This document shows positions 12,906 through 20,886 of a DNA stretch of 64,000 nt, one piece after another. Numbering within the stretch: the first letter of the stretch is position 1; the number at the start of each line of letters is the position of its first letter. The position numbers and the translations under genes are program-made. Under the pieces are notes generated by a model. The model was not told where the DNA came from. It did not search any database and worked only from the letters and a program-made list of their open reading frames with translations. This DNA comes from Fulvia fulva. Lineage: Eukaryota; Ascomycota; Dothideomycetes; Mycosphaerellales; Mycosphaerellaceae. The stretch lies in NCBI RefSeq assembly GCF_020509005.1, contig NC_063023.1:1364001-1428000 (forward strand), in the 5' to 3' direction.

Positions 12906-14075
12906 TCACTCCCTCACCTCATAATTCCCACCTCTGCCTCCCCTTCTAGGCCCCAGCCACTGACGGGATTCCTGCTTTTGCATCAAAAACCACTGCAGTC
13001 CCTGCCTCATCACTCCCAATTCGTCATTCAACTCCTCAACCTCATCCACCAACGTCTGCACATGTTCCTCGCCATCCACAGCCACCTCAAACTCGGCGCC
13101 CTCCATTGGCAAAGCATCCGAAGACCCCATCCCATCACACAACTGCCTCACCGTCTCATTCAACACGTGCTTCTTGAACTCCTTCCAGCCATGAGGTCTC
13201 TGATACAGGTCCGCGCCCCAGCACTCCTCAAATCCCCACATCACGTTGTCAATGTCCTGTCGATACGGTTCATCTTTACAACGCCATCCGTTCACCGCGA
13301 GGATTCCCTCCATAATAGTGCAGAAAAGCAGAATTGCTAGGGGGTGGTTGAAAGCGTCTAGCTTATCGTCTGGGGTACAGAGGGTAACATGTGAATGGAA
13401 CCACTTCCACAACTTCGTCGTCAACTGCTCTGCATTGACCACGCGCGTGGCATTGCGATAGCCCGGGGTGTGGCACCAGGGGTTCATCCGGGTGTAGGGA
13501 CGGTAGGTGATATCGTCTGTTCTCAGCCGGCCTGATGCGTATAGGAGAGCGCGAATTCGCAAGATGCCGAAGAGGCCCATGAAAGCGTCTCCTACGCCGG
13601 GAGCATCCGGAACAAAAATGAAGTCCATATAGTGCTGGACGATTGGATGAGAATCGGCGAGATAGCGGACAAGGACGCTGTCCAGAAAGGGAATCGGTAA
13701 TCGCTGTCGGCAGGTGGGACAGCTGTGCTGCGAGTGCAGGGATTGGCTTAGGCAGCGTGTGTGGAAGCAGTGCATGTCCGTTGATGTTGACGGATGGCAA
13801 ATCACGGCGCGGTTGATCGGGTGATAGGGACTCGTTCCGGGATGATGTTGGACTTCTGTGAAGGTGAATGGTACGCAGCACTTGGCGCATTTTGGGGCTT
13901 GTTCGATCATTCTCCTTCGCGCATACATGCGCTCCTGTATATTCAAACTTCGAGGCTCTTCAGAAGTCCTTTCGGTAGAGTTCAGATCCTTCTGTGCCTG
14001 ATTTGCTCGGATGACTTGATGCTGGAGGTGTGCTGCTGTTGGCAGAGCGGCCATGAAGCCTGGAATGTCGGCCAT
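12906..14075 (-). CDS. RING-type zinc-finger protein, hypothetical
   Basis: A single-exon frame of 389 codons. A Cys/His cluster in residues 63-122 (C63, C66, C93, H102, H105, C108, C119, C122, ending CPTC) resembles a RING finger with an unusually long loop before the His pair. RING proteins usually act as E3 ubiquitin ligases that recruit an E2 enzyme; that role is inferred here. The remaining 260 residues have no domain I recognise; residues 340-370 are acidic with heptad-like leucines (short coiled coil), and the C-terminus is Arg/Gly-rich. The start is the first ATG of the open frame and no intron is needed. Codon use and CpA content are normal, so it is not RIP-damaged. It lies alone, convergent with nothing, between the tRNA-like element and the next small gene. 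Confidence 0.7.
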   Translation of the reverse strand: MADIPGFMAALPTAAHLQHQVIRANQAQKDLNSTERTSEEPRSLNIQERMYARRRMIEQAPKCAKCCVPFTFTEVQHHPGTSPYHPINRAVICHPSTSTDMHCFHTRCLSQSLHSQHSCPTCRQRLPIPFLDSVLVRYLADSHPIVQHYMDFIFVPDAPGVGDAFMGLFGILRIRALLYASGRLRTDDITYRPYTRMNPWCHTPGYRNATRVVNAEQLTTKLWKWFHSHVTLCTPDDKLDAFNHPLAILLFCTIMEGILAVNGWRCKDEPYRQDIDNVMWGFEECWGADLYQRPHGWKEFKKHVLNETVRQLCDGMGSSDALPMEGAEFEVAVDGEEHVQTLVDEVEELNDELGVMRQGLQWFLMQKQESRQWLGPRRGGRGGNYEVRE

Positions 14076-14645
14076 GGCGGTGGTATGAACTTGTGTATGT
14101 TGGTCGGGGTCGGGAAGCGTCGTGTAGTCTTGATTCTCTCAAGTCACTCGATGTGCTGCTGGTGGATGTGCGAAAATTGGGAAGACAAAGTGCCACGTCT
14201 TATAGGAATGTGCCAGGAAAATTGATGTGCCTTTGTCATCCTCAGTAATGAGGACATTTGAGGACGATCGAAACATCCCCTCCACTGGATTCATGGAGGC
14301 GAGATGACTAGCTGATGCCGGGTCTTGCAGCCATGACTTTGTCGATCATGCCGTGTGATGACCACACCAGAGCGCTTCGTGCGAGCGACGCGTAGGGAGT
14401 CGTAGGCTGTATTTACAGCGAGTATCGCTACGTCTGTCAGCAAAGTTCGGAACCAAAGTGTATGAAACCAACACACCAGTAGAGCGCATCGACCGCAGAA
14501 ACAAGCCGCCAATTACCAAGCTTCCATTCTCATCGCAAAGCTTTATCAAGACGTCTGGCTGAGACAGATTTTCTCCATCTCTGCTGGTGTTCTGGCTTCG
14601 AATTTTCACAATTAGACTTGCTCGTACAGCATCAATGCTGCAACC
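14076..14645. other. Intergenic, nothing recognised
   Basis: Unmutated sequence with only short frames that overlap each other on both strands. It probably holds the upstream regions of the RING gene (-) and of the small gene at 14646 (+). Confidence 0.5.
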
Positions 14646-14894
14646 ATGGCAGCTGTCTTCGGACTGAAATCTCGCATGACGCGGATGGAACATCTACACG
14701 CGCAGATGATCCAAGTCGGCATCTCAACAGAGACTCTGGATCGCGATCTGCGGGTACTGAGGAGAGGCTTGATCCTAAGATTTGGAGACGACGTGCGAGT
14801 GAAGGAACTGATTGCGATCGCAAACTTTAGCCTCGAGGCAGCCGAAAGGATGTTGGATATGCAGAAGGAGGATCGAAACCCTGCTGAGCGGTAG
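14646..14894 (+). CDS. Small hypothetical protein, 82 aa
   Basis: The frame starts at an ATG in a good fungal context (CAACCATGGCA) and encodes 82 residues, strongly helical and charged, with a heptad-like spacing of Leu/Ile in residues 15-75. No signal peptide, membrane segment or known motif is visible. Two other frames overlap it, so coding is judged only from its start context and amphipathic composition. It might also be an exon of a longer gene. I do not recognise a family. Confidence 0.35.
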   Translation: MAAVFGLKSRMTRMEHLHAQMIQVGISTETLDRDLRVLRRGLILRFGDDVRVKELIAIANFSLEAAERMLDMQKEDRNPAER

Positions 14895-15130
14895 GAATCA
14901 CAGCAGGCAGTCGCTTGGATGTGGACAGTCCGAGGGCGATGATGGTGGTGCTGCAAGGGTCAAATTTTAGCTCGTCGTCCAGATATGGAAAGTCTTGAAT
15001 ATATCCGTATTGAAGCACGAAGCGCTCGCCTTCCCATCCGTCTCAGGTTGTGTGCCAGAAGGCCAGAGTGTTGAACAATACTGTTCTCTATCAACATCTC
15101 CTAATCTCAGGGTATCATGTCCTTCGCTGT

Positions 15131-15656
15131 CTATACACCACCATAACTCGCATTCTTCTTGACCTTCTGCTCGACGCCCTGCGCCGCCATCTTCAGCCCT
15201 TGCCTCGCGTTCTCTTCAGCCAGACCGACCTGTTCACTGATCTTCTCGCCTGCCACTTCAGCTCCTTCCCTACTTGACTGGAAAGCTCTCCTCCAGAGCC
15301 CACTGACTGACTCCTCCAGGTTCTGACCAACAGCCGCCCAGTCTGTTCGTTGGACTTTCCGGACATTGTTTTCGAGCTCGGCGTTCCATTTATCCTTGGC
15401 AGTCTCCCAGAGTCCCGCTTTCACTGCGCGTGCAGTAGGTGGAGGAAGATCGGGTTGTGGTTCGACGATGTTGTTGAGAAGGAGGGCTTGTTGGCGGAGG
15501 AGAGCCGCTTGGTGTATTCTGTTGCGTGAGTGGAGTTCAGTCGAGAGGTAGAGGAGGGAGGCTGTGAGGGTGAAACCTCCGAGCTGAGAGGGGGATGTCA
15601 GTAGGCGGCGAGGGGTGAGGGCTGCATGGACGTACCAGGCCTGTCGTGAAGCCCAT
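15131..15656 (-). CDS. MIC12: MICOS complex subunit MIC12 (Aim5/Fmp51-like)
   Basis: Two exons: 15656-15636 (MGFTTGL) and 15583-15131, with a 52-nt intron 15635-15584 (GTACGT..CTCTCAG, branch CTGAC). The product is 157 aa. The N-terminus forms one membrane segment (about residues 6-23, GGFTLTASLLYL) and the rest is a helical, charged domain (residues about 60-150, with RVQRTDWAAVGQNLEE near the middle), the architecture of fungal Mic12/Aim5. This family is part of the mitochondrial contact site and cristae organising system, bridging the Mic60 and Mic10 subcomplexes at crista junctions of the inner membrane. The 7-codon first exon fixes the start; without it the frame would open only at a GTG (15424). 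It lies next to bL17m, another mitochondrial protein. Confidence 0.8.
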
Positions 15657-15704
15657 GATGCACGACGCGCTCTGCTTCCAATACAACTTCTTGGTCTGTG
15701 GCAC

Positions 15705-15898
15705 TCAGACGTCTCTGCCTTTGGCTGCCTGTTGTTGGCGGTATAGCTTCTCGTCGATTGTGTTCCGTCGGAACTTGTGGTTTTGTCGTTTGCTTAGGAC
15801 GAAGCCCGCGATGAATGGCGATATGATGAAGAGGACGAAGGGGATAGCAAGCGCTAGCAACTCGAGACCTGCTATGATCTCAGGTGTGTAGGATGTAT
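15705..15898 (-). CDS. Last exon of an unrecognised small membrane protein
   Basis: On the minus strand a splice acceptor (CGATAG) at 15900-15899, preceded about 20 nt earlier by a textbook branch site (GCTAAC), opens 63 codons ending in TGA at 15707-15705. The peptide has one strong hydrophobic helix (about residues 11-34, LELLALAIPFVLFIISPFIA) followed by a basic, Gln-rich tail ending KGRDV. There is no ATG in the exon, so at least one upstream exon is needed, probably within 15,945-16,080, but I cannot place it. It lies 49 nt upstream of the MIC12 start on the same strand and is divergent from bL17m. Function unknown. Confidence 0.5.
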
Positions 15899-15924
15899 CT
15901 ATCGTATGTGTATGTTGTTAGCAA

Positions 15925-15944
15925 CTCTCTCTCTCTCTCTCTCT
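15925..15944. repeat. (CT)10 microsatellite
   Basis: Ten CT units about 140 bp upstream of the bL17m start. On the other strand the GA run lies just upstream of the branch site of the putative membrane-protein intron. Confidence 0.9.
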
Positions 15945-16086
15945 TCCAAGGTGAAGTGCTACCTCCCTGGCAAGCTCCTTGCTCCTCCCGAGTTTTGTCC
16001 GCGATATCACACCGCGGAAGTCACCACCACCACCCGTTCATCACCACTGCCTCCCTTGCACCCATATCCCGTACTTTACATCAACA

Positions 16087-16782
16087 ATGGCAGGCGGCCT
16101 CGTGAAATATCGCCACCTCTCCCGCGACAGCGCCCACCGAAGGGCTCTCCTCCGCAACCTCGTCACGTCTCTCATCCAACACGAATCGATCACCACGACA
16201 TGGCACAAAGCGAAAGAGGCACAGCGGCTGGCAGAGAAACTGATAACACTGGGGAAGCGGAATACAGAAGCGGCAAGGAGGGGTGCGCAGGCCATTTTCT
16301 TCGTAAGTGTGATACCATGAAATGTCGGATGGCATGCCATAGACACGGGAGGCATCATACTGATTCCGCCCATCGCACAGCAACCACACCTCCACATCCC
16401 CAAACTCTTCGGTCCCCTTCGCGAACGCTACGCAAACCGACCAGGCGGCTACACTCGCGTCCTGCGCATCGAGCCCATCAAAGAGGACCAAGCCGAATCC
16501 GCCATTCTCGAACTCGTCGACGGACCTAAGGATATGCGGATGGCGATGACGGCGAAGAGCATCGCGAATGCACGCGCGAAAGCAGAGGAAGAGGGAAGGG
16601 ATTTCAGGGTTAATGATATGACGGCACATAATGTTAAGAAGGTCACACGGTTTAGGGAGGGAGGTGAGAGGGATCTGGAAGAAATGGTGGAGAGGTTTGA
16701 GAGGTTACGGGCGGAAGGCGATGAGGGTGTGGACGAGGTGAAGAAGAGGAGGGTCTATCACGAGAATCCGAGGAGTAGGTGA
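16087..16782 (+). CDS. Mitochondrial large-subunit ribosomal protein bL17m
   Basis: Two exons, 16087-16302 and 16381-16782, with a 78-nt intron (GTAAGT..CACAG, branch CTGAT) in phase 0; 205 aa. The N-terminal 115 residues are a bL17 domain: MAGGLVKYRHLSRDSAHRRA, then LLRNLVTSLIQHE and, after the intron, HIPKLFGPLRERY and GGYTRVLRIEP. bL17 binds 23S-type rRNA near the exit tunnel; the fungal mitochondrial homologue (Mrpl8 in yeast) does the same in the mitoribosome. The C-terminal 85 residues form a charged helical extension usual for mitochondrial forms. The ATG context (ACAATGGC) is good. It is divergent from the small membrane-protein exon, with a CT repeat between them. Confidence 0.93.
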
Positions 16783-17763
16783 TGAGATCGTGGAAGATTG
16801 GGAGGAATGGATGCACATTGATGGCGAGACGGCAGTGTTCTGGCTGTCCAGGGTCTCAAGATTGCCGCGACTCTTGCGATGCACCTCAGATTGGGCGCAG
16901 AGTGGACATCTATGTTGTGCTGCAGGCACAACACACCGCTTGGGCGTGGTTCACCGGAGATGCGACGCGAAGAAAAAAAGCTGGCCACAGCGGCATCAAG
17001 TACGAGGACGGCTGCGAGCGGGATCACCACATTCTAGAGCGCGGCCGTCGGCACTCGCAGGTCCTGGTGGTCGACAAACCCTCCATTGAGTCATGCAATG
17101 GCCCAGGACCCACCGATGCTGTATCTAGTGGCACACTGTACATATACTGGAGGCAGCAATACCTCCACGGCTTCCTCGACGCAAGTCGCCAGTCATAGCT
17201 GACTTTCGAACGATTTCTGGTCTGCAGAGTGAAAGTGGCAGATCTGGCTGTATGATTCGGTGGCTCATCTCTGTGCCACAACTTGCAAAAGAATCTCGAG
17301 GTATAGCACTTAGATGCTTGTCCTGCTGACAACAGACAGAAACGCCTCTCACCAATTTCCACGTCCATTGGTCAACGAGACGCAAAAGGACGTCGTGCGG
17401 CAAATCGATATCCTGCTATGGAACATCTGTAACTTCTACCCATCGCGTGGAAATCGATGAGCGCACGTGCCGGAGCCCTAGAAAGACCACAGCGCTGGGT
17501 ACACCGGCTCAGCTGGTGCTACTTACGCCCTTGAAGTCTTATCAAGCCTTATCTCGAGGATCGTGGCATGCATAGCGCTATCTCATGAACGCTACAGCGC
17601 AAAGTACCAAAGCGGAAAGATCAGCATCATTTTGGCCGGATTCGCTCATCAGATATCAGGAAAGCCTTCAGGGACACCAACAAAGTACACCCTGCATGCG
17701 GTATCCACGACGTTGCGCATTCTACTCTCAACGACGACGAATCAAGCTTCTGTCATCTATCAG
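16783..17763. other. Intergenic, possible missing 5' exon of peroxidase
   Basis: Unmutated DNA with no convincing gene. One minus frame (16758-17030) has a hydrophobic start but overlaps the end of bL17m and has no family features. The last 80 bases hold an acceptor (CTATCAG, 17757-17763) for the peroxidase exon, and a weak first-exon candidate (17563 to about 17687) that lacks a signal peptide. Confidence 0.5.
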
Positions 17764-18550
17764 CCACGGCTACATCGACCACTCCGGCATCACAACTTTC
17801 GCTCAAGCTGCGAACGCCTGCCAAATCACCCTCGGCTTCGGCTACGACACCTGCACCTTCCTGTCCGCCCTCGGTCTCCTCGCCGGCGGCGACATCCCCT
17901 TTCGCTTCTTCGAAGTCGACAACTCCATCTACCGCATCGACCACTACGACGGCAACCAAGCCAACTTCAACCTCGACCGCTTCGAGAGACTCGTCAACAT
18001 CACCCAGAAGTACGGTGGTCAATTCGGCAACTCCGCTTTCGCAGAGGAGCGCGTCCTCGTCTACAACGAGGCTAAGAACTCCAACCCGACGTTCAACGCT
18101 GGTATCCGCTGGCTCGCCGTCACAACAGCAGAGCGAGTTTTCATCTTCCGCGCCTTGCCAAACGGCACACACCCCGAGTTGGCAGACTACCAAAACGTCG
18201 CACCCTTCTACATGAACGAGACCTTCCCCGAGCGCTGGTTCCGCCGCGCAACCCCATACTCCCTCGTCAACACCGGCACTGACATCGCGACCCTTCTCGC
18301 GTCATCCTCCGAACTGACCGTTCCCGGCCAGAACCAGGGTCTCAACATCTTCGTCCCGCTTGATATGGATCTTGGAAGTGTCTCGCCAGCATCTGCGAGC
18401 TGTTTCCTCGCGACTGCGCTCTTCGATAGCACCCCTGGATTCTTGGCGCCGGGGTTGACGAGCAATTTTAATGTGGTGCAGAGTTTCTTGAACGGTGCTG
18501 TGAAGCCGTTCTTTGCGTCGTTCAATTGCCCGATTCTGGAGTTTGGATAG
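17764..18550 (+). CDS. Heme-haloperoxidase (Peroxidase_2) family protein, 5' end uncertain
   Basis: The exon encodes 261 residues. HGYIDHSGITTFAQA opens it and matches the segment that follows the heme-ligating PCP motif in chloroperoxidases and unspecific peroxygenases; FEVDNSIYRID corresponds to the EHDASLSR region and ERWFRRATPYSL to the C-terminal block. These enzymes are secreted heme-thiolate proteins that halogenate or oxygenate substrates with peroxide. The family Glu is present but the neighbouring His of the E-H-D triad is Val here. The exon starts after an acceptor (CAG at 17761-17763) in a phase that would complete an N-H-G codon set, but no upstream exon with a signal peptide or the PCP Cys is visible, so the gene is either 5'-truncated or has a distant first exon. 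Codon use is GC-rich and undamaged. Convergent with the hydrophobin gene. Confidence 0.7.
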
Positions 18551-18999
18551 CCGGGACCGGATGCTACGAGTGATGAGGCGGGAGTTAGTGTGAGTTGTAA
18601 TGTGTTGGTTGATGGGGAGTATCAGTGTTAGGATGGAGTTTGGATGTGGGTGATTGGAGGTGAACAAATGGGTGGGTACGGGAAGAAGCAAGATGTGCTG
18701 AATAACTTCTTCTGACGGATTGGATAAGAATGATCGAAGTGTGAAGATTTGCGTTTGGTTTTCCAACGCCCAATACAGTAGATAAGAATGACTTAATGAC
18801 CGATCAATCACGATGTGTAGTACCTTCCTGATGTCTGTCCAACGCTGGCGTATTTGTGTGTTGCCAACCAATTGCCATTATCTCCATCCCAGTAAACCCC
18901 GATTATATGCCGCTATACTAATCATACACTTCACACACACTCCCCAACCCGCCATCTCCACATCTCCAATACCAACCACACCATCTCCGATTAGTCCAT
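18551..18999. other. Convergent 3' intergenic region
   Basis: It lies between the 3' ends of the peroxidase-family and hydrophobin genes. No gene is seen; presumably it holds both 3' untranslated regions. Confidence 0.5.
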
Positions 19000-19428
19000 C
19001 TACAAAGCGACTGGAATGCACGCAGCATGGATGTTGAGTGTACCGTCCTGGTTGCTTGGGCAGCCTGAGATCAATCAAGTCAGTGCATTCTCAACTCCCG
19101 AAGCAGTCACCCGAGATCTCAACTTACAGAAAGTGTTAGCACCCGGACACTGCGAGTTCAAGATGCTGATCAAGCTCAAGTTATCCACCAAGCAGCTTCC
19201 ACCTAGAACGTTGCCGAGGACATCGGAGCCGGAGCTGTCAGTCGTGCAGCAAGAGACTTGGCTGCCGACTGCGCAGGTAGCGCCCTTGGAGGCACCGGTG
19301 GCGGAGTGGTCGTCGGAGCTGTGGTGCTTGTGCTCGTCTTGGCCCACGCCGAAGGCGGAGGAGGAGCCTGGGTAGGCGGTGACGGCGACTGCGGCCGCGA
19401 GAGTCATGACGATGGTGGTGAACTGCAT
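19000..19428 (-). CDS. Class I-like hydrophobin
   Basis: Two exons, 19428-19128 and 19064-19000, with a 63-nt intron (GTAAGT..CTCAG, branch CTGAC) that splits a Cys codon; 121 aa. Signal peptide: residues 1-18 ([18 protein letters not shown]). The eight hydrophobin cysteines are C52, C60, C61, C79, C94, C101, C102 and C116, pattern C-x7-CC-x17-C-x14-C-x6-CC-x13-C. The C4-C5 and C5-C6 spacings point to class I, while the C3-C4 loop is at the short end. A His/Asp-rich stretch (residues 31-45) precedes the core. Hydrophobins are secreted, assemble at air-water interfaces and coat spores and hyphae. The second CC pair exists only after splicing, which supports the intron. A TATAAG box lies 116 bp upstream. 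Confidence 0.93.
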
Positions 19429-19543
19429 TTTGGCTGGTGATTGTTAAGCGAGTGTGGTTGGTTTGGAGTTGTTGGTGGGTTGTTGGAGGTGCTGTGTGAT
19501 GATGATGATGGAAGGAGGGCATTGAGGTGGTTGGGATGGGTTA

Positions 19544-19549
19544 CTTATA
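19544..19549 (-). promoter_or_regulatory. TATA-like box of the hydrophobin gene
   Basis: TATAAG on the minus strand, 116 nt upstream of the hydrophobin ATG, a usual distance for a strongly expressed fungal gene. Confidence 0.4.
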
Positions 19550-20180
19550 CTATGCTGGACACTGTTTGTAGACGTAGTCATTTTGAAAGGGTTGGCGCGC
19601 TCATGTTGATCGCCGCTGAATATTTGGGAGAGAGACCATCGATACCGGCGGATGCTTAATTTGACCGTTTGAACGCATGGTATTTCGGGGACGTGGGATG
19701 CTGTTGCGCTTCTCGTGAATCTGTTCTGCTGTCCTTAGGCCCCTCGTTTCCTTCCTTACATGGCATTCGATCTTTGCGAAACATGCGATGAAAGCGCGAT
19801 ATTATTGTCTTTCACGGTGACAAGCAGTACCCCAAATGTCTACCCATGCCATCCTCGACGGCAGTATAGTAGGCAATATCAAGTCAGAATCTTGACTTGC
19901 AAACGTGCGAACCACACCATGCCCCAGTGCAGTCCTGCCGTCAGCAATCTTACACTCAGGTCGAACCAAACATTTACTCTTTGCGGCCCGCCGTACCAGC
20001 TGAGGTTCTAGATCGCAATATCGCATGATTCTAATCCAGGGCCGATGAGGAAGAATGTGGGGTGTCTCCCTACCGAAGTCTGGTAGCTCTGCATCGGGGA
20101 CTTCGGGTGCAGACTCCGTACCGTGGTTGATCAAACGTAGCGACCGAGCGCTAGCCACGCCGCAGTGCGAGCTTGCGAGC
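19550..20180. other. Upstream of hydrophobin, nothing recognised
   Basis: Unmutated sequence with short frames on both strands that overlap each other; none has a family signature. Confidence 0.45.
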
Positions 20181-20206
20181 ACGTACAGTAGGTGAGGCGT
20201 TAGCGA

Positions 20207-20457
20207 GGGAGTGGAGCTTTATACCAGCTCTAGGATTCCCTTGGCGTCCTCTCTAATTGGCTGTTCTTCAAAAGACAACCTAACTAATTCAAGTTGGTGG
20301 AAACACGTGACCTGCCCTCCGCGCTGTGCCTGTTGGCGAACTCGCAAGAAACACATACTCCCGTTGTTGACGCATCTATTGTCGCAATAGCTTGATTACG
20401 GGTAGCGTAGCGCTACCTTCTACGAAGCCGGAATGAGGTGGTATAGAGCTCCACTCC
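20207..20457. repeat. Inverted-repeat pair, candidate MITE or fold-back element
   Basis: GAGTGGAGCTTTATACCAGCTC-type sequence at 20207-20230 recurs inverted at 20434-20457 (GAGGTGGTATAGAGCTCCAC on the plus strand). A perfect 7-bp hairpin, GGTAGCG-tag-CGCTACC, lies at 20401-20417. No transposase lies between them and no target duplication was found, so the class is open. Confidence 0.4.
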
Positions 20458-20707
20458 GCTACGCTTACCCTTTGGAGGTTCAAAACCGCCAACAGCACAT
20501 TTTAATATGCAAGTTGAGCATGGACCATCTCCACGGGAGTATCCTTGGCTAGGCTGCATGCGGCAGCTGGTCACGTGGGCACGGGACGTATCTATTGTGA
20601 CGTTCTTATCCGAGCACACCGCCGGCTTGGCGCTCAGCTTCATATTTAGAGTTTTCTCAGGTAGCTTTTCTGTATCTCAGATTCACACTCGCCAAGGTTC
20701 TCACATC

Positions 20708-20714
20708 TGGTAGC
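20708..20714 (+). promoter_or_regulatory. Possible primer-binding site of Gypsy-4
   Basis: TGGTAGC, two bases after a CA that could end an LTR, matches the first seven bases of a site complementary to initiator tRNA-Met. The LTR itself could not be delimited. Confidence 0.25.
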
Positions 20715-20886
20715 TTCCCTTCCTTTCAGCCTTTCTATCAGGTTGAATCAGCCTATAAGTGAATCTCCTGAGCTGTAAGTCTCCAACCCACGCCTCAGTC
20801 GGACCTTGGTGCCAAAGCTGAGCGAGGTAACCTCACCAACCTTATCTCAGCTCTTGCGAACGGGGCGGGCCACTCAAACCTTCAGC

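Noticed and set aside
16758..17030. Minus frame with hydrophobic start
   Set aside because: It overlaps the coding end of bL17m and lacks any recognisable motif or splice support.
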